From Streptomyces sp. JH34 (GTDB lineage: Bacteria > Actinomycetota > Actinomycetes > Streptomycetales > Streptomycetaceae): 64,000 bases of DNA. The notes under the pieces were generated by a model. It did not search any database, was not told where the DNA came from, and saw nothing but the letters and a program-made list of their open reading frames with translations. Below, in pieces: positions 47,245 through 58,419 of the stretch. Every line of letters begins with the position of its first letter. Position 1 is the first letter of the stretch. The stretch lies in contig NZ_JAJSOO010000001.1 in the NCBI RefSeq assembly GCF_029428875.1, forward strand, positions 1,426,001 to 1,490,000. The letters are read 5' to 3'. The position numbers and the translations under genes are program-made.

Positions 47245-47273
47245 TTGACGACAACCCCGTGGGAGCGTTCCCA
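47245..47273 (+). promoter_or_regulatory. Promoter with near-perfect CebR-type operator TGGGAGCGTTCCCA
   Basis: TTGACG at 47245–47250 is a good −35. The operator at 47260–47273 (13 of 14 identical to the CebR consensus) covers the expected −10. It stands 37 bases upstream of the sugar-binding lipoprotein gene, so the whole downstream operon is probably controlled by CebR or a close LacI-family paralogue. Confidence 0.8.
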
Positions 47274-47310
47274 TGGGCGCCGGCCCCCCTCTTACCGCAA
47301 GGGCACCACC

Positions 47311-48573
47311 GTGACAGAACCTTCCCCGGACGGGCGGATCCGACGCCGCAGCCGCCGCACCAGGCGGATCGTCGTCCCCCTCACCGTCGTCTCCGCGATC
47401 GTCGCCGGCACCGTTCTGTCGGGGTGCGGCCAGCAGCGGGACGAAGACGTCTACACCGTCATGAACTCCTCGACCGACGAGTCGTACCACCGCTGGGACG
47501 GTGACACCCTCAAGCGCTGCAGCAAGCAGCTCGGGATCACCATCGAGCAGCAGAGCGTGCCGGCCGCGCAGCTGATGACGAAGGCGCTGCGCATGGCGTC
47601 CTCGAAGTCGCTGCCGGACGTCCTCCAGCTGGACGCGTCCGAGATGCCGACCTTCGCCGAGGCCGGCGGGCTCATCCCGCTGAAGGACCTCGGGCTGACC
47701 ACGACGGACATCCCCGAGGGGATCGTCGACTTCGGCTCGTTCGACGGGAAGTACTACGGCGCCGCGCGCACGGTGAACACCCTGGCGCTGTTCTACAACA
47801 AGGACACCCTCGACAAGGCCGGGCTGAAGGTGCCCACGACCTGGGCCGAGATGCAGTCCACCGCGAAGAAGCTGACCCAGGGCAAGCGGTACGGCCTGGC
47901 GCTCAGCGCGGGCGGCGCGGAGGACGGTGTCTTCCAGTTCACCCCGTTCATGTGGTCCAACGGCGGAGACGAGTCCAAGCTCGACACCCCCGAGGTGGCC
48001 GAGGCCCTGGACTACTGGAAGGCCCTCCTGAAGGACGGCTCGCTCTCCAAGTCCACGGTCAACTGGACGCAGGCGGACGTGAACGACCAGTTCATGGCAG
48101 GCAACGCGGCCATGATGATCAACGGCCCGTGGCAGGTCGAGACCCTGAACGCCAAGAAGGGGCTCGACTGGGGCATCGCCGAGATCCCCGTGCCCGAGGC
48201 GGGCGACGACTCGGTCGGTCCGCTGGGCGGCGGTGTGCTGACCGTGCCCAACACAGGCGACACCGAGCGCGAGAAGACGGCCGCGAAGATCATCGGCTGT
48301 ATGGCGGGCGAGCAGGAGCAGATCACCTACGCTCTGAACAGCTGGATGGTCCCCGCGAACACCAAGGCCGCCGCCGTCTGGCGCACGAAGGCCCCCGAGC
48401 TGGCCGCCCTGGCCGGACAGGTCTCGACGGCCCGGTCCCGCACCGCGAAGGTCGGGGCGCAGTGGTCGTCCGTGTCGCTGGCCCTGCAGAGCGCCTTCCA
48501 GTCCGCGCTCACCGGCGCGTCCAGCGAGGCCGCCCTGAAGCGTGCCCAGCAGCAGGTCACGAGCGGGAACTGA
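47311..48573 (+). CDS. Sugar ABC transporter substrate-binding lipoprotein (family 1)
   Basis: A 420-aa lipoprotein. The N-terminus is arginine-rich, followed by a helix and the lipobox VLSGC. The mature protein has the extracellular solute-binding family 1 pattern: SSTDESYHRWDG, LPDVLQLDASEMPTFAEAGG, FYNKDTLDKAGLKVPTTWAE and NAAMMINGPWQVE. It is the first gene of an operon with two permeases and a GH1 enzyme under a CebR-type operator, so a beta-glucoside such as cellobiose is the probable ligand. The GTG at 47311 was chosen; upstream in-frame residues overlap the operator and lack signal character. Confidence 0.88.
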   Translation: MTEPSPDGRIRRRSRRTRRIVVPLTVVSAIVAGTVLSGCGQQRDEDVYTVMNSSTDESYHRWDGDTLKRCSKQLGITIEQQSVPAAQLMTKALRMASSKSLPDVLQLDASEMPTFAEAGGLIPLKDLGLTTTDIPEGIVDFGSFDGKYYGAARTVNTLALFYNKDTLDKAGLKVPTTWAEMQSTAKKLTQGKRYGLALSAGGAEDGVFQFTPFMWSNGGDESKLDTPEVAEALDYWKALLKDGSLSKSTVNWTQADVNDQFMAGNAAMMINGPWQVETLNAKKGLDWGIAEIPVPEAGDDSVGPLGGGVLTVPNTGDTEREKTAAKIIGCMAGEQEQITYALNSWMVPANTKAAAVWRTKAPELAALAGQVSTARSRTAKVGAQWSSVSLALQSAFQSALTGASSEAALKRAQQQVTSGN

Positions 48574-48584
48574 GGTAACGAACC

Positions 48585-49556
48585 ATGTCATCCACCACAG
48601 CCTCGGCCGCCGCGCTGCCGGCCGACCCGAAGGCCCCCGAGGCCGACGCGGTCAGGAAGCCCGTGAACCCGCGGAACGCCAGGCGGCGCAAGTCGCTCGC
48701 CCAGTGGGGGTTCATCGCCCCGGCCGTGATCTTCATGGCGCTGTTCTTCGGCTACCCGCTCGTCCGCAACATCGTGATGAGCTTCCAGGACTACTCGCCG
48801 TCCACCTTCTTCACCGGTGAGGCGCCGTTCAACGGCACGGACAACTGGAGCAACGTCTTCAACGACGGGCTGTTCGGCAAGGCCCTGTGGCAGACCATCC
48901 TGTTCACGATCGGATCGCTGGTCGGCCAGTTCTGCATCGGCCTGGCCCTCGCGGTCTTCTTCACCCGCCGCTTCCCGCTGAACGGGATCCTGCGTTCGCT
49001 GATCCTGCTGCCGTGGCTGGTCCCGATGGTCGTCTCCGGCATCGTGTGGCGGCGCATCTTCGACCAGGACACCGGTGTTCTCAACAGCTTCCTGGGCACC
49101 GTCGGCCTCCCCGGTGACACGCCCTGGCTGACGAGCACCAGCATGGCGCTGATCTCGGTGATCCTGGTGAACATCTGGATCGGCATCCCGTTCAACATGG
49201 TGATCCTCTACGGCGGCCTCCAGGAGGTCCCCAAGGAGCTCAACGAGGCCGCCGCGCTCGACGGCGCCTCCGCCTGGCGCACCTTCCGCTCGGTCACCCT
49301 GCCGATGCTCAAGCCCGTGATCACCGTGGTGCTGGTGCTGGGCTTCATGTCGACGGTCAAGATCCTCGACCTGGTCCTCGCGCTCACGGACGGCGGGCCC
49401 GCCGACTCCACCCAGACGCTCGGCACGCTCACGTACCAGAACTCCTTCGTCCAGATGGACTTCGGGGCCGGTGCCGTGGTCGGCAACATCCTGATCCTGA
49501 TCTCCGCCGTCTTCGCGGTGTTCTACCTGCGGGTCAACCGCAACGAGGGGAAGTGA
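48585..49556 (+). CDS. Sugar ABC transporter permease (MalF/CebF type)
   Basis: A 323-aa permease with six hydrophobic helices starting at AQWGFIAPAVIFMALFFGYP. Its EAA loop reads NEAAALDGASAWRTFRSVTL. It starts 11 bases after the binding-protein stop. With the next gene it forms the membrane part of a probable beta-glucoside importer; the ATPase is not encoded here. Confidence 0.9.
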   Translation: MSSTTASAAALPADPKAPEADAVRKPVNPRNARRRKSLAQWGFIAPAVIFMALFFGYPLVRNIVMSFQDYSPSTFFTGEAPFNGTDNWSNVFNDGLFGKALWQTILFTIGSLVGQFCIGLALAVFFTRRFPLNGILRSLILLPWLVPMVVSGIVWRRIFDQDTGVLNSFLGTVGLPGDTPWLTSTSMALISVILVNIWIGIPFNMVILYGGLQEVPKELNEAAALDGASAWRTFRSVTLPMLKPVITVVLVLGFMSTVKILDLVLALTDGGPADSTQTLGTLTYQNSFVQMDFGAGAVVGNILILISAVFAVFYLRVNRNEGK

Positions 49557-49561
49557 CCGGC

Positions 49562-50416
49562 ATGGCGACCACCACCCAGATCTCCGCCGCCCCGGCTCCC
49601 GCCGTCCACCGGCCGAAGCGCCGCTGGGGTGCGACCGTCTTCGGCGTCGTCGCCCTCGCGGTGATGCTGTTCCCGCTGTACTGGATGATCAACACCGCGC
49701 TGCAGCCCGACGCGGGCCTGGTCGACGTGGGCCCCGTCCCGACGGGGGTGGACTTCTCGGGCTTCACGTCCGCCATCACCGAGCAGGGCACCAACCTGCT
49801 GACCTCGCTGGCCGTGGCGCTCGGGGCCGTGGCCATCTGCCTGGCGATCTCCGCGCCGGCGGCGTACGGGCTGGCGCAGTTCAACCTGCGCGGCAGCAAG
49901 ACGATCGTCTTCGGCACGCTCATCACGCAGATGGTGCCGGGCATCGTCATCGCGAACGCCCTGTACAGCGCGTACGTGGACCTCGGTCTGGTGAACTCCT
50001 ACTTCGGGCTGATGCTGGCGGACGCCTCGCTGGGCATCCCCTTCGCGATCGTGCTGATGCGTTCGTTCATGGTGTCGATCCCGCGTGAGGTCATCGAGGC
50101 CGCCGAGGTGGACGGTGCGGGCCGCTTCCGTACGTTCGTCCAGGTCGTCCTGCCGATGAGCCGGAACTCGCTGATCACCGCCGGGCTGTTCTCGTTCCTC
50201 TACGCGTGGAGCGACTTCATGTTCGCGCTCACGCTGAACACCACGGACGACGTCAAGCCGATCACGCTGGGGATCTACCAGTACATCGGCGCGCACGTCG
50301 GCGACTGGGGTTCGGTCATGGCCGCCTCGGTGCTCTCGGCGGTACCGGCCGCCGTCCTCCTCGTCCTGTCACAGAAGTACATAGCCGCCGGTATCACCGG
50401 TGGCTCGGTCAAGTAA
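49562..50416 (+). CDS. Sugar ABC transporter permease (MalG/CebG type)
   Basis: A 284-aa permease with six hydrophobic helices and the EAA loop IEAAEVDGAGRFRTFVQVVL. Two starts compete. A GTG at 49553 overlaps the previous TGA (GTGA) with GAGGGG only three bases away. The ATG at 49562 lies 12 bases from the same run. I list the ATG, but translation from the coupled GTG would only add three residues. It is the third gene of the operon, ten bases before the GH1 gene. Confidence 0.9.
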   Translation: MATTTQISAAPAPAVHRPKRRWGATVFGVVALAVMLFPLYWMINTALQPDAGLVDVGPVPTGVDFSGFTSAITEQGTNLLTSLAVALGAVAICLAISAPAAYGLAQFNLRGSKTIVFGTLITQMVPGIVIANALYSAYVDLGLVNSYFGLMLADASLGIPFAIVLMRSFMVSIPREVIEAAEVDGAGRFRTFVQVVLPMSRNSLITAGLFSFLYAWSDFMFALTLNTTDDVKPITLGIYQYIGAHVGDWGSVMAASVLSAVPAAVLLVLSQKYIAAGITGGSVK

Positions 50417-50426
50417 GGGTTCCCCC

Positions 50427-51806
50427 ATGAGTGACTTCCCGGTCTTCCCGCCCGGCTTCGTCTTCGGCGCGGCCACGGCCTCGTACCAGATCGAGGGCGC
50501 CGTGGAGGAAGACGGCCGCGGCCCGTCCATCTGGGACACCTACAGCCACACGCCCGGACGGACGGACGGCGGCGACACGGGTGACGTCGCCTGCGACCAC
50601 TACCACCGCTACCCGGAGGACGTGGCGCTGCTGCGCGACCTGGGCGTGGAGTCGTACCGCTTCTCCATCGCCTGGTCCCGTATCCAGGCCACGGGCAGCG
50701 GCGCGGTCAACCCCAAGGGGCTGGACTTCTACTCCCGGCTCGTCGACTCGCTCCTCGAGGCGGGCATCGAGCCGGCCGCCACCCTGTACCACTGGGACCT
50801 GCCGCAGGCCCTGGAGGACAAGGGCGGCTGGCGGGTACGGGAGACGGCGGAGCGCTTCGGCGAGTACACGGCGATCATGGCCGAGCACCTGGGTGACCGG
50901 GTGCCGCGCTGGATCACCCTCAACGAGCCCTGGTGCAGCGCGTTCCTCGGCTACTCGGTGGGACGCCACGCGCCGGGCGCGCAGGAGGGCCGCGGGGCGC
51001 TGGCCGCCGCACACCACCTCCTGGTCGGCCACGGGCACGCGATGAACGCGCTGCGCGCGGCGGGTGTCCGAGAGGCGGGCATCACGCTCAACCTGGACCG
51101 CAACGTCCCGGCCACCGAGTCGGACGCCGACCTCGCGGCCGTCGTCCGGGCGGACACCCAGCACAACCTGGTGTGGACCGAGCCGCTCCTCGCGGGCCGC
51201 TACCCGGCCACCGAGGAGGAGACCTGGGGCGAGCTGATCACGGGGCAGGACTTCCGCCGTGAGGGCGACCTGGAGCTGATCTCCCAGCCGATGGACTTCC
51301 TGGGCATCAACTACTACCGCCCGATCGTCGTGGGCGCCGCCCCGCACCGTGAGGCGGACCCGGCACTGCGCGTGGCCACGGACAACCGGTATGCGGAGGG
51401 GAACTACCCGGATGTCCGTAAGACGGCGATGGGCTGGCCGGTCGTGCCGGAGTCCTTCACCGATCTGCTGACCGTGCTGAAGCAGACCTACGGCGACGCC
51501 TTGCCTCCGGTGCACATCACGGAGAACGGCTCGGCGGAGTTCGACAGTGTCGAGGCGGACGGCTCCGTCCACGACGCGGACCGGGTGGAGTACCTGCGTA
51601 CCCATCTGACGGCGCTGCGGGCCGCGATGGACGCCGGTGTCGACGTGCGCGGGTACTACGTGTGGTCGTTGCTGGACAACTTCGAGTGGGCGCTGGGCTA
51701 CGCGAAGCGGTTCGGCATCATCCGGGTCGACTACGACACCCTGGAGCGGACCCCGAAGGACAGCTACCGCTGGTATCAGCAGCTGATCGCCGCACACAAG
51801 GCCTGA
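50427..51806 (+). CDS. Beta-glucosidase, glycoside hydrolase family 1
   Basis: A 459-aa cytoplasmic enzyme with no signal peptide that hydrolyses imported cellobiose or other beta-glucosides. The GH1 N-terminal signature is FVFGAATASYQIEGAVEEDGR in two parts, the acid/base glutamate is in WITLNEPWCS, and the nucleophile glutamate is in VHITENGSAEFD. VWSLLDNFEWALGYAKRFG closes the active site. It is the last gene of the operon, as bglC is in the known ceb clusters. AAGGG precedes the ATG at 50427. Confidence 0.94.
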   Translation: MSDFPVFPPGFVFGAATASYQIEGAVEEDGRGPSIWDTYSHTPGRTDGGDTGDVACDHYHRYPEDVALLRDLGVESYRFSIAWSRIQATGSGAVNPKGLDFYSRLVDSLLEAGIEPAATLYHWDLPQALEDKGGWRVRETAERFGEYTAIMAEHLGDRVPRWITLNEPWCSAFLGYSVGRHAPGAQEGRGALAAAHHLLVGHGHAMNALRAAGVREAGITLNLDRNVPATESDADLAAVVRADTQHNLVWTEPLLAGRYPATEEETWGELITGQDFRREGDLELISQPMDFLGINYYRPIVVGAAPHREADPALRVATDNRYAEGNYPDVRKTAMGWPVVPESFTDLLTVLKQTYGDALPPVHITENGSAEFDSVEADGSVHDADRVEYLRTHLTALRAAMDAGVDVRGYYVWSLLDNFEWALGYAKRFGIIRVDYDTLERTPKDSYRWYQQLIAAHKA

Positions 51807-51826
51807 CCGGCCGCCGGCTCACGACC

Positions 51827-51862
51827 GGGGGCGTACGCGAGCACCACGCCGCGTACGCCCCC
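51827..51862 (+). terminator. Terminator of the beta-glucoside operon
   Basis: GGGGGCGTACGCG (51827–51839) pairs perfectly with 51850–51862 around a 10-base loop. Confidence 0.85.
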
Positions 51863-51880
51863 GCTTCGTGTTTCCGGGGA

Positions 51881-52736
51881 TCAGTGCGGGGTGACGGTCC
51901 CGGCGATGACGTCGGGGGCGACGGTCCCGGCAATGACGTCGGGGGCGACGGTCCCGGCGATGACGTCGTGGAGATACCCCACGGCGAGTTCCTCGGCCCG
52001 GTGGCGTCGTTCGGGCTGCGTCCGATGTCGTCGCGCCACTGCCTGTAGAGCTCGACGCAGGCCAGGACGGCCCTCCCGGCGTCCTGCCGGTCGTGTCCGC
52101 AGAGGGTCGCGCGCAGCGCGCGTGCCTCGGCCGGTGCGACGGACTCCAGGTGGCGGACGCCGCGGGGCGGAGCACCCACACGCAGCGCGGCCATCGGGCC
52201 CAGTACGGTGTCGCGCAGATAGCCGAGGAACCCGACGGTCTCGAAGAGTTCGCCGCGACCGAGCTTGGTCGCCCCGTAGTGCACCCAGATCCAGAACCGG
52301 TCCTCGATCCACTGGAGGTCCGGTGACGTGGCCCGCAGCGGATGTTCCGCGAGCGAGCACGCCAGTCGGCCGTCCCGGTCCCACAGCACCTCCGGATCCT
52401 CCCGCCGCTCGCCGAAGTCGCGGGCGCGGACGAACATGAAGTCGACGTGGAGCAGGGGCGGTCCGACGAGGGTGACGATCAGCCGGGGTCCCCCCACGTG
52501 CTCGCCGGTGAAGCCGGCGACGAGGTCGGTCCACGACCCGATCAGCGCGAGACGCTCCGCCATGACGTCGTCGAGGCATCGTCCTCGACGACCACGATCA
52601 GATCGACGTCCGAGTGGACGTCGGGGCGCCCGGCCGCGAGGGATCCCGCGACGGCGGCTCCGGCGACGCGGGGGTCCTGCCGGATCCGCGGGAGTACCTC
52701 GCCGAGGAACCGACCGTGAAGCGAGGGGACGTCCAT
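51881..52736 (-). pseudogene. Nucleotidyltransferase-domain gene broken by two frameshifts
   Basis: Three consecutive minus-strand frames carry one protein. Frame one (ATG at 52736, AAGGAG five bases upstream) reads MDVPSLHGRFLGEVLPRIRQ and the nucleotidyltransferase motif AVAGSLAAGRPD then DVDLIVVVED. Near 52560 the sense moves to a second frame (MAERLALIGSWTDLVAGF … DRFWIWVHYGATKLGRGE). Near 52010 it moves to a third (AEELAVGYLHDVIAGTV), ending at a TGA at 51881. Both shifts equal the loss of one base. Codon use stays coding-like in each piece. It resembles aminoglycoside-adenylyltransferase-like proteins. It is probably a pseudogene; two assembly errors in one gene are less likely. Confidence 0.75.
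51893..51973. repeat. 27-bp tandem repeat, three copies, at the 3' end of the nucleotidyltransferase gene
   Basis: Copies lie at 51893–51919, 51920–51946 and 51947–51973. The first two differ by one base and the third diverges only at its end. In the terminal reading frame on the minus strand they encode the nine-residue unit DVIAGTVAP, twice exactly and once with T for A. The period keeps the frame. Confidence 0.9.
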
Positions 52737-52839
52737 GGCTCTCCTTCGGGCGGGAACAAAGTCTTCGAACGTATCACTCCCGCCCCTGCGTCCCCTCCGG
52801 ATATCGGGTCCCCGGAACATCGCTTTCCCGGGAAGGTGC

Positions 52840-54069
52840 TCAACGCACCGCGAACGCCGCGGGGTTGTCCAGGACGTCGTGCACCACCCGGGCCGCCGCG
52901 CCCCGTGCCGCGTCACCGGAGAGGGACGAGGCGCGCAGCCGGCTGCCGTTCTCGTGCCAGCGGCCGGAGACGACCCGGGCGGTGAGCTGGGCGTCGGCCG
53001 GGCCCTCCAGCCAGGGCATCAGGCCGCGGTAGATCCCGCCCAGCACGACGGCCTCCGGGTCGAAGAGGTTGACCGCGCCGGCCAGGACCACGCCCAGCCG
53101 GTCCCCCGCCTCACGCAGCGCGGTGACGGCCCGCTTCTCCCCGGCCGCGGCCCGCTGTTCCAGCTCCGCCAAGCCGCGCAGGCCCGTGTCCGGGTCGATG
53201 CCGGCAGCCCGCAGCAGCGCCGCCCGGCCCGCGTACTGCTCCAGGCAGCCGTGCGCCCCGCACCGGCAGAGCGGGCCCTTCGGGTCGACCACGACGTGGC
53301 CGATCTCGCCGGCGAACCCGTGGGCGCCCCGCAGGATCTCGCCGTTCACCACGAGCGCGCCGCCCACGCCGATCTCACCCGTGAGATAGAGGAAGGTGCG
53401 TACGCCTTCGAGGCCGCCGAACCAGAGCTCGGCCAGGGCCGCCAGATTTGCCTCGTTCCCGGAGCCGACGGCCAGCGCCCGCCCGGCCGGACGCAGCGTG
53501 CTGAGCGCCTGTCCGAAGATGCCCTCGGCCGCGACCCTGGTCCAGCCGAGGTTCGGTGCCTGCCGGACGACGCCGCCGGAGACGAGTCCCGGCAGTGCCA
53601 GTTCGACGCCGACCACCCGCAGTTCCTGTTCCCGGGTGGAGGCGATGACGCGGTTGGTGAGCCGGGCGGCGTGGGCCAGGACCTCGGCGGGCGGCACGTC
53701 CCGGTGGTCGGTGTGCTCGGTGACCCGGACCCGGTCGGTGCCGGTGAGGTCGACGGCGCACACGGAGACGTAGTCGATGTTGATCTCCACGCCGAGCCCC
53801 GCCGGGCCCGTGCGGGAGAGCTTCAAGCCGGTACCGGGCCGTCCCGCGGATCCGCTGGAGGTCTTGCCGGACTCGCTGAGGCAGTCCAGGGCGAGCAGTT
53901 CCTCGACGAGGGAGGACACGGCGGCCCTGGTCAGTCCCACGAGGCTCGCCACCCTGGCCCGGGTGACCTCGCCCTCGTCGCGGACGGTCCGCAGGACCAG
54001 GCTCAGGTTGTGGCGCCGCACGGACTCGTGTCCGGCCTTGGCCGCCGGCGACGTGAGGTTGTTCTTCAT
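52840..54069 (-). CDS. ROK-family transcriptional regulator
   Basis: A 409-aa repressor. The N-terminal winged helix-turn-helix reads VTRARVASLVGLTRAAVSS. The ROK domain has GLGVEINIDYVSVCAVDL, VGVELALPGLVSGG and GSGNEANLAALAELW, plus the zinc motif CRCGAHGCLEQY. Sugar-kinase-like residues are retained, but such proteins are usually sugar-sensing regulators. It is downstream of the beta-glucoside operon on the opposite strand, beyond a broken gene, so a regulatory link is possible but not evident. The ATG at 54069 was chosen. It lies only 18 bases from the aconitase terminator. Confidence 0.88.
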   Translation of the reverse strand: MKNNLTSPAAKAGHESVRRHNLSLVLRTVRDEGEVTRARVASLVGLTRAAVSSLVEELLALDCLSESGKTSSGSAGRPGTGLKLSRTGPAGLGVEINIDYVSVCAVDLTGTDRVRVTEHTDHRDVPPAEVLAHAARLTNRVIASTREQELRVVGVELALPGLVSGGVVRQAPNLGWTRVAAEGIFGQALSTLRPAGRALAVGSGNEANLAALAELWFGGLEGVRTFLYLTGEIGVGGALVVNGEILRGAHGFAGEIGHVVVDPKGPLCRCGAHGCLEQYAGRAALLRAAGIDPDTGLRGLAELEQRAAAGEKRAVTALREAGDRLGVVLAGAVNLFDPEAVVLGGIYRGLMPWLEGPADAQLTARVVSGRWHENGSRLRASSLSGDAARGAAARVVHDVLDNPAAFAVR

Positions 54070-54087
54070 CAGACCTTCGAGCCTAAC

Positions 54088-54126
54088 GGGCGAAGGGCCG
54101 CACCCCGGGGGTGCGGCCCTTCGCCC
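54088..54126 (-). terminator. Terminator of acnA
   Basis: Two 19-base arms (54088–54106 and 54108–54126) are perfectly complementary around one G, so the centre forms a tight CCCC/GGGG turn. It begins 14 bases beyond the acnA stop. Confidence 0.9.
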
Positions 54127-54139
54127 ACTTCCTGAACCC

Positions 54140-56881
<2,742 letters not shown>

Positions 56882-56941
56882 TCAACCGCGCCGCGCCTCA
56901 TGTGCGGCCGGCGCCGCCTGCGGCCCCCACCATCCGCTAAG

Positions 56942-56967
56942 GTAAGGATTAGTTAGGTAACCCTTAC
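56942..56967 (-). promoter_or_regulatory. Inverted repeat upstream of acnA, loosely iron-box-like
   Basis: GTAAGG (56942–56947) and CCTTAC (56962–56967) flank an AT-rich centre with TTAGTTAGGTAA, in otherwise GC-rich DNA about 90 bases upstream of the acnA start. On the minus strand it reads TAAGGGTTACCTAACTAA, which follows the DtxR/DmdR iron box TTAGGTTAGGCTAACCTAA except for one-base indels. An iron regulator on an iron-sulfur enzyme is sensible, but the match is imperfect. Confidence 0.4.
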
Positions 56968-56997
56968 TGAGCGGCGGCTGCGGTGCGCCTCGGCAGA

Positions 56998-57015
56998 TAT
57001 CTCGATGTCGAGATA
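56998..57015. promoter_or_regulatory. 18-bp palindrome TATCTCGATGTCGAGATA in the acnA–GNAT gap
   Basis: Eight-base arms around TG form a perfect operator-like palindrome 143 bases upstream of acnA and 245 bases upstream of the GNAT gene. Its core ATCTC-N6-GAGAT recurs just before the HTH-MurA start at 58420–58435. The rest of the 405-base gap contains no gene I can support. Confidence 0.6.
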
Positions 57016-57259
57016 ACTCTAGTACATCGCCGCCGCGCGGTCATGCCCGGGAGCCCGTGTCCGGCGCCACTCCGCGATGACGCACGGCCACGACCAGGGG
57101 CCGGACGGGTCCAGTCCGAATCCGACGGGGCCGCGCTTCCGTCGGTGCGGCAGGATGCGTGTGCCCGAGCGTGACGAGAGGTCACCGTGCGCGGCACCCC
57201 CACGGGCGCCCGGTGCGACCGCCGTACACCGACGTCCACCCCTGCCCGGAGAGGGTGCA

Positions 57260-58018
57260 GTGCACTTCATCGACACCTCTGAGACCGTGCGGGCATGGGT
57301 CCACGGCTGGGCCCTCTCCCGCGGCGCCGGCGAACCGAGCCCGACACCCTGGGGCTTCACGGTGACGAACGGGCCCGCCGGGAACGTGAGCCACGTCCTG
57401 CCGGCCGCCGACGAGGCGACCGTGCGGGAGCTGACCACGAGCGCCACCGGTCCGGGCGTCCGGCTCAAGGCGTTCGTGCCGGCAAATTCACTGGCCTCCT
57501 GGATCGCACCGGACTGGTCGCTCCCCGACCCGCCCGGCTTCCTGATGTCCACCGCGTTGGACTCCTGTTCCGCGGGCGCTCCGGCCCCGCTCCTCGACGG
57601 CTACCGGCTCCACAGCTGGACCAGCGCCGGAGTCGTCCACGCGCGGGTGCACGCCCCCGACGGCACCACCGCCGCGCGAGGGCAGGCCTCGGTCGACGGC
57701 GCCACCGCCGTCGTCGACAAGGTGGAGACCCATCCCGCACACCGGCGCCGCGGGTTCGGCCGGGTGGTCATGGGCACCCTCACCACGACGGCCGCCGAAC
57801 GGGGCGCCCTGGTCGGCCTGCTGGCGTCGTCGGCGGAGGGCCGCGCCCTGTACGAGGCGACGGGATGGAGGGTGGAGGCGCCCTTGGCTAACGCCTTGCG
57901 CGGGCCGGGCCCGGCCGGCCCGGACTCCGCCAGGGCCGCCACCGCGCCGAGGGCCTGCCGGCAGCGCGGCCCACGGGACACACGGACAGGTCCGCCCGGA
58001 TCCGCGCCGCGCGCATGA
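57260..58018 (+). CDS. GNAT-family N-acetyltransferase
   Basis: A 252-aa protein. The acetyl-CoA-binding signature is in the second half: VDKVETHPAHRRRGFGRVVM, the R/Q-x-x-G-x-G/A pyrophosphate loop, followed by an RGALVGLLASSAEGRALYEA helix and TGWRVE. The N-terminal half is a diverged, GNAT-like region. The substrate is unknown. I chose the GTG at 57260 with CGGAGAGGG upstream. The last ~40 residues are proline- and arginine-rich with no family character; the natural end may have been lost by a mutation near the C-terminus. Confidence 0.75.
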   Translation: MHFIDTSETVRAWVHGWALSRGAGEPSPTPWGFTVTNGPAGNVSHVLPAADEATVRELTTSATGPGVRLKAFVPANSLASWIAPDWSLPDPPGFLMSTALDSCSAGAPAPLLDGYRLHSWTSAGVVHARVHAPDGTTAARGQASVDGATAVVDKVETHPAHRRRGFGRVVMGTLTTTAAERGALVGLLASSAEGRALYEATGWRVEAPLANALRGPGPAGPDSARAATAPRACRQRGPRDTRTGPPGSAPRA

Positions 58019-58040
58019 CCCGGCCGCTTCGGGATACGCG

Positions 58041-58105
58041 TACCCCTGACAGAGGAGGAGCCCATGCCGCTCCTACTCCTGACAGAGGAGGAGCAGATGC
58101 CGCTC
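58041..58105 (+). repeat. 33-bp tandem duplication covering the ribosome-binding site and start codon of the DUF4236 gene
   Basis: The 32-base segments 58041–58072 and 58074–58105 are identical at 29 positions and are offset by exactly 33 bases. Each carries AGAGGAGGAG and an ATG followed by CCGCTC. The gene thus has two in-frame starts (58064 and 58097), each with its own ribosome-binding site. Confidence 0.9.
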
Positions 58106-58297
58106 ACGTTCCGCAAGAGCTTCCAGATCCTTCCGGGCGTCCGGCTGAACATCAACCGCCGCTCCTGGTCCGTCACCACGGGCGGACGGCACGGCCCGAA
58201 GCGCACGCACAGCAGCACCGGCCGGCGCACCACGTCGATGGACCTGCCCGGCCCCTTCGGGTGGCGGAGGACGACGAGGCGCACCCGCCGAGGCTGA
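58097..58297 (+). CDS. DUF4236 family small protein
   Basis: A 66-aa basic protein with the DUF4236 pattern: LTFRKSFQILPGVRLNINRR, then a glycine-rich SVTTGGRHG and STGRRTTSMDLPGPFGWRR. The function is unknown. I list the ATG at 58097 because the family begins with MPLTFRKSF. The duplicated upstream ATG at 58064 would add MPLLLLTEEEQ. Both are well placed behind AGGAGGAG, so both products may be made. Transcription probably continues from the GNAT gene 26 bases upstream. Confidence 0.8.
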   Translation: MPLTFRKSFQILPGVRLNINRRSWSVTTGGRHGPKRTHSSTGRRTTSMDLPGPFGWRRTTRRTRRG

Positions 58298-58419
58298 CTC
58301 ACCCGATCGGCGCAGCACCGCACGCCGGGCCGCCGGGCGCGCCCGATCCTCGAATCAGGCGCCCCCACGCGACCCGGCACGGTGTGGTTACCCGACTGGC
58401 ACACCCCCAGCAGATCGTC

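Noticed and set aside
51893..51973. Three regularly spaced repeats considered as a mini-CRISPR
   Set aside because: The units are directly contiguous with no spacers, and they encode an in-frame protein repeat.
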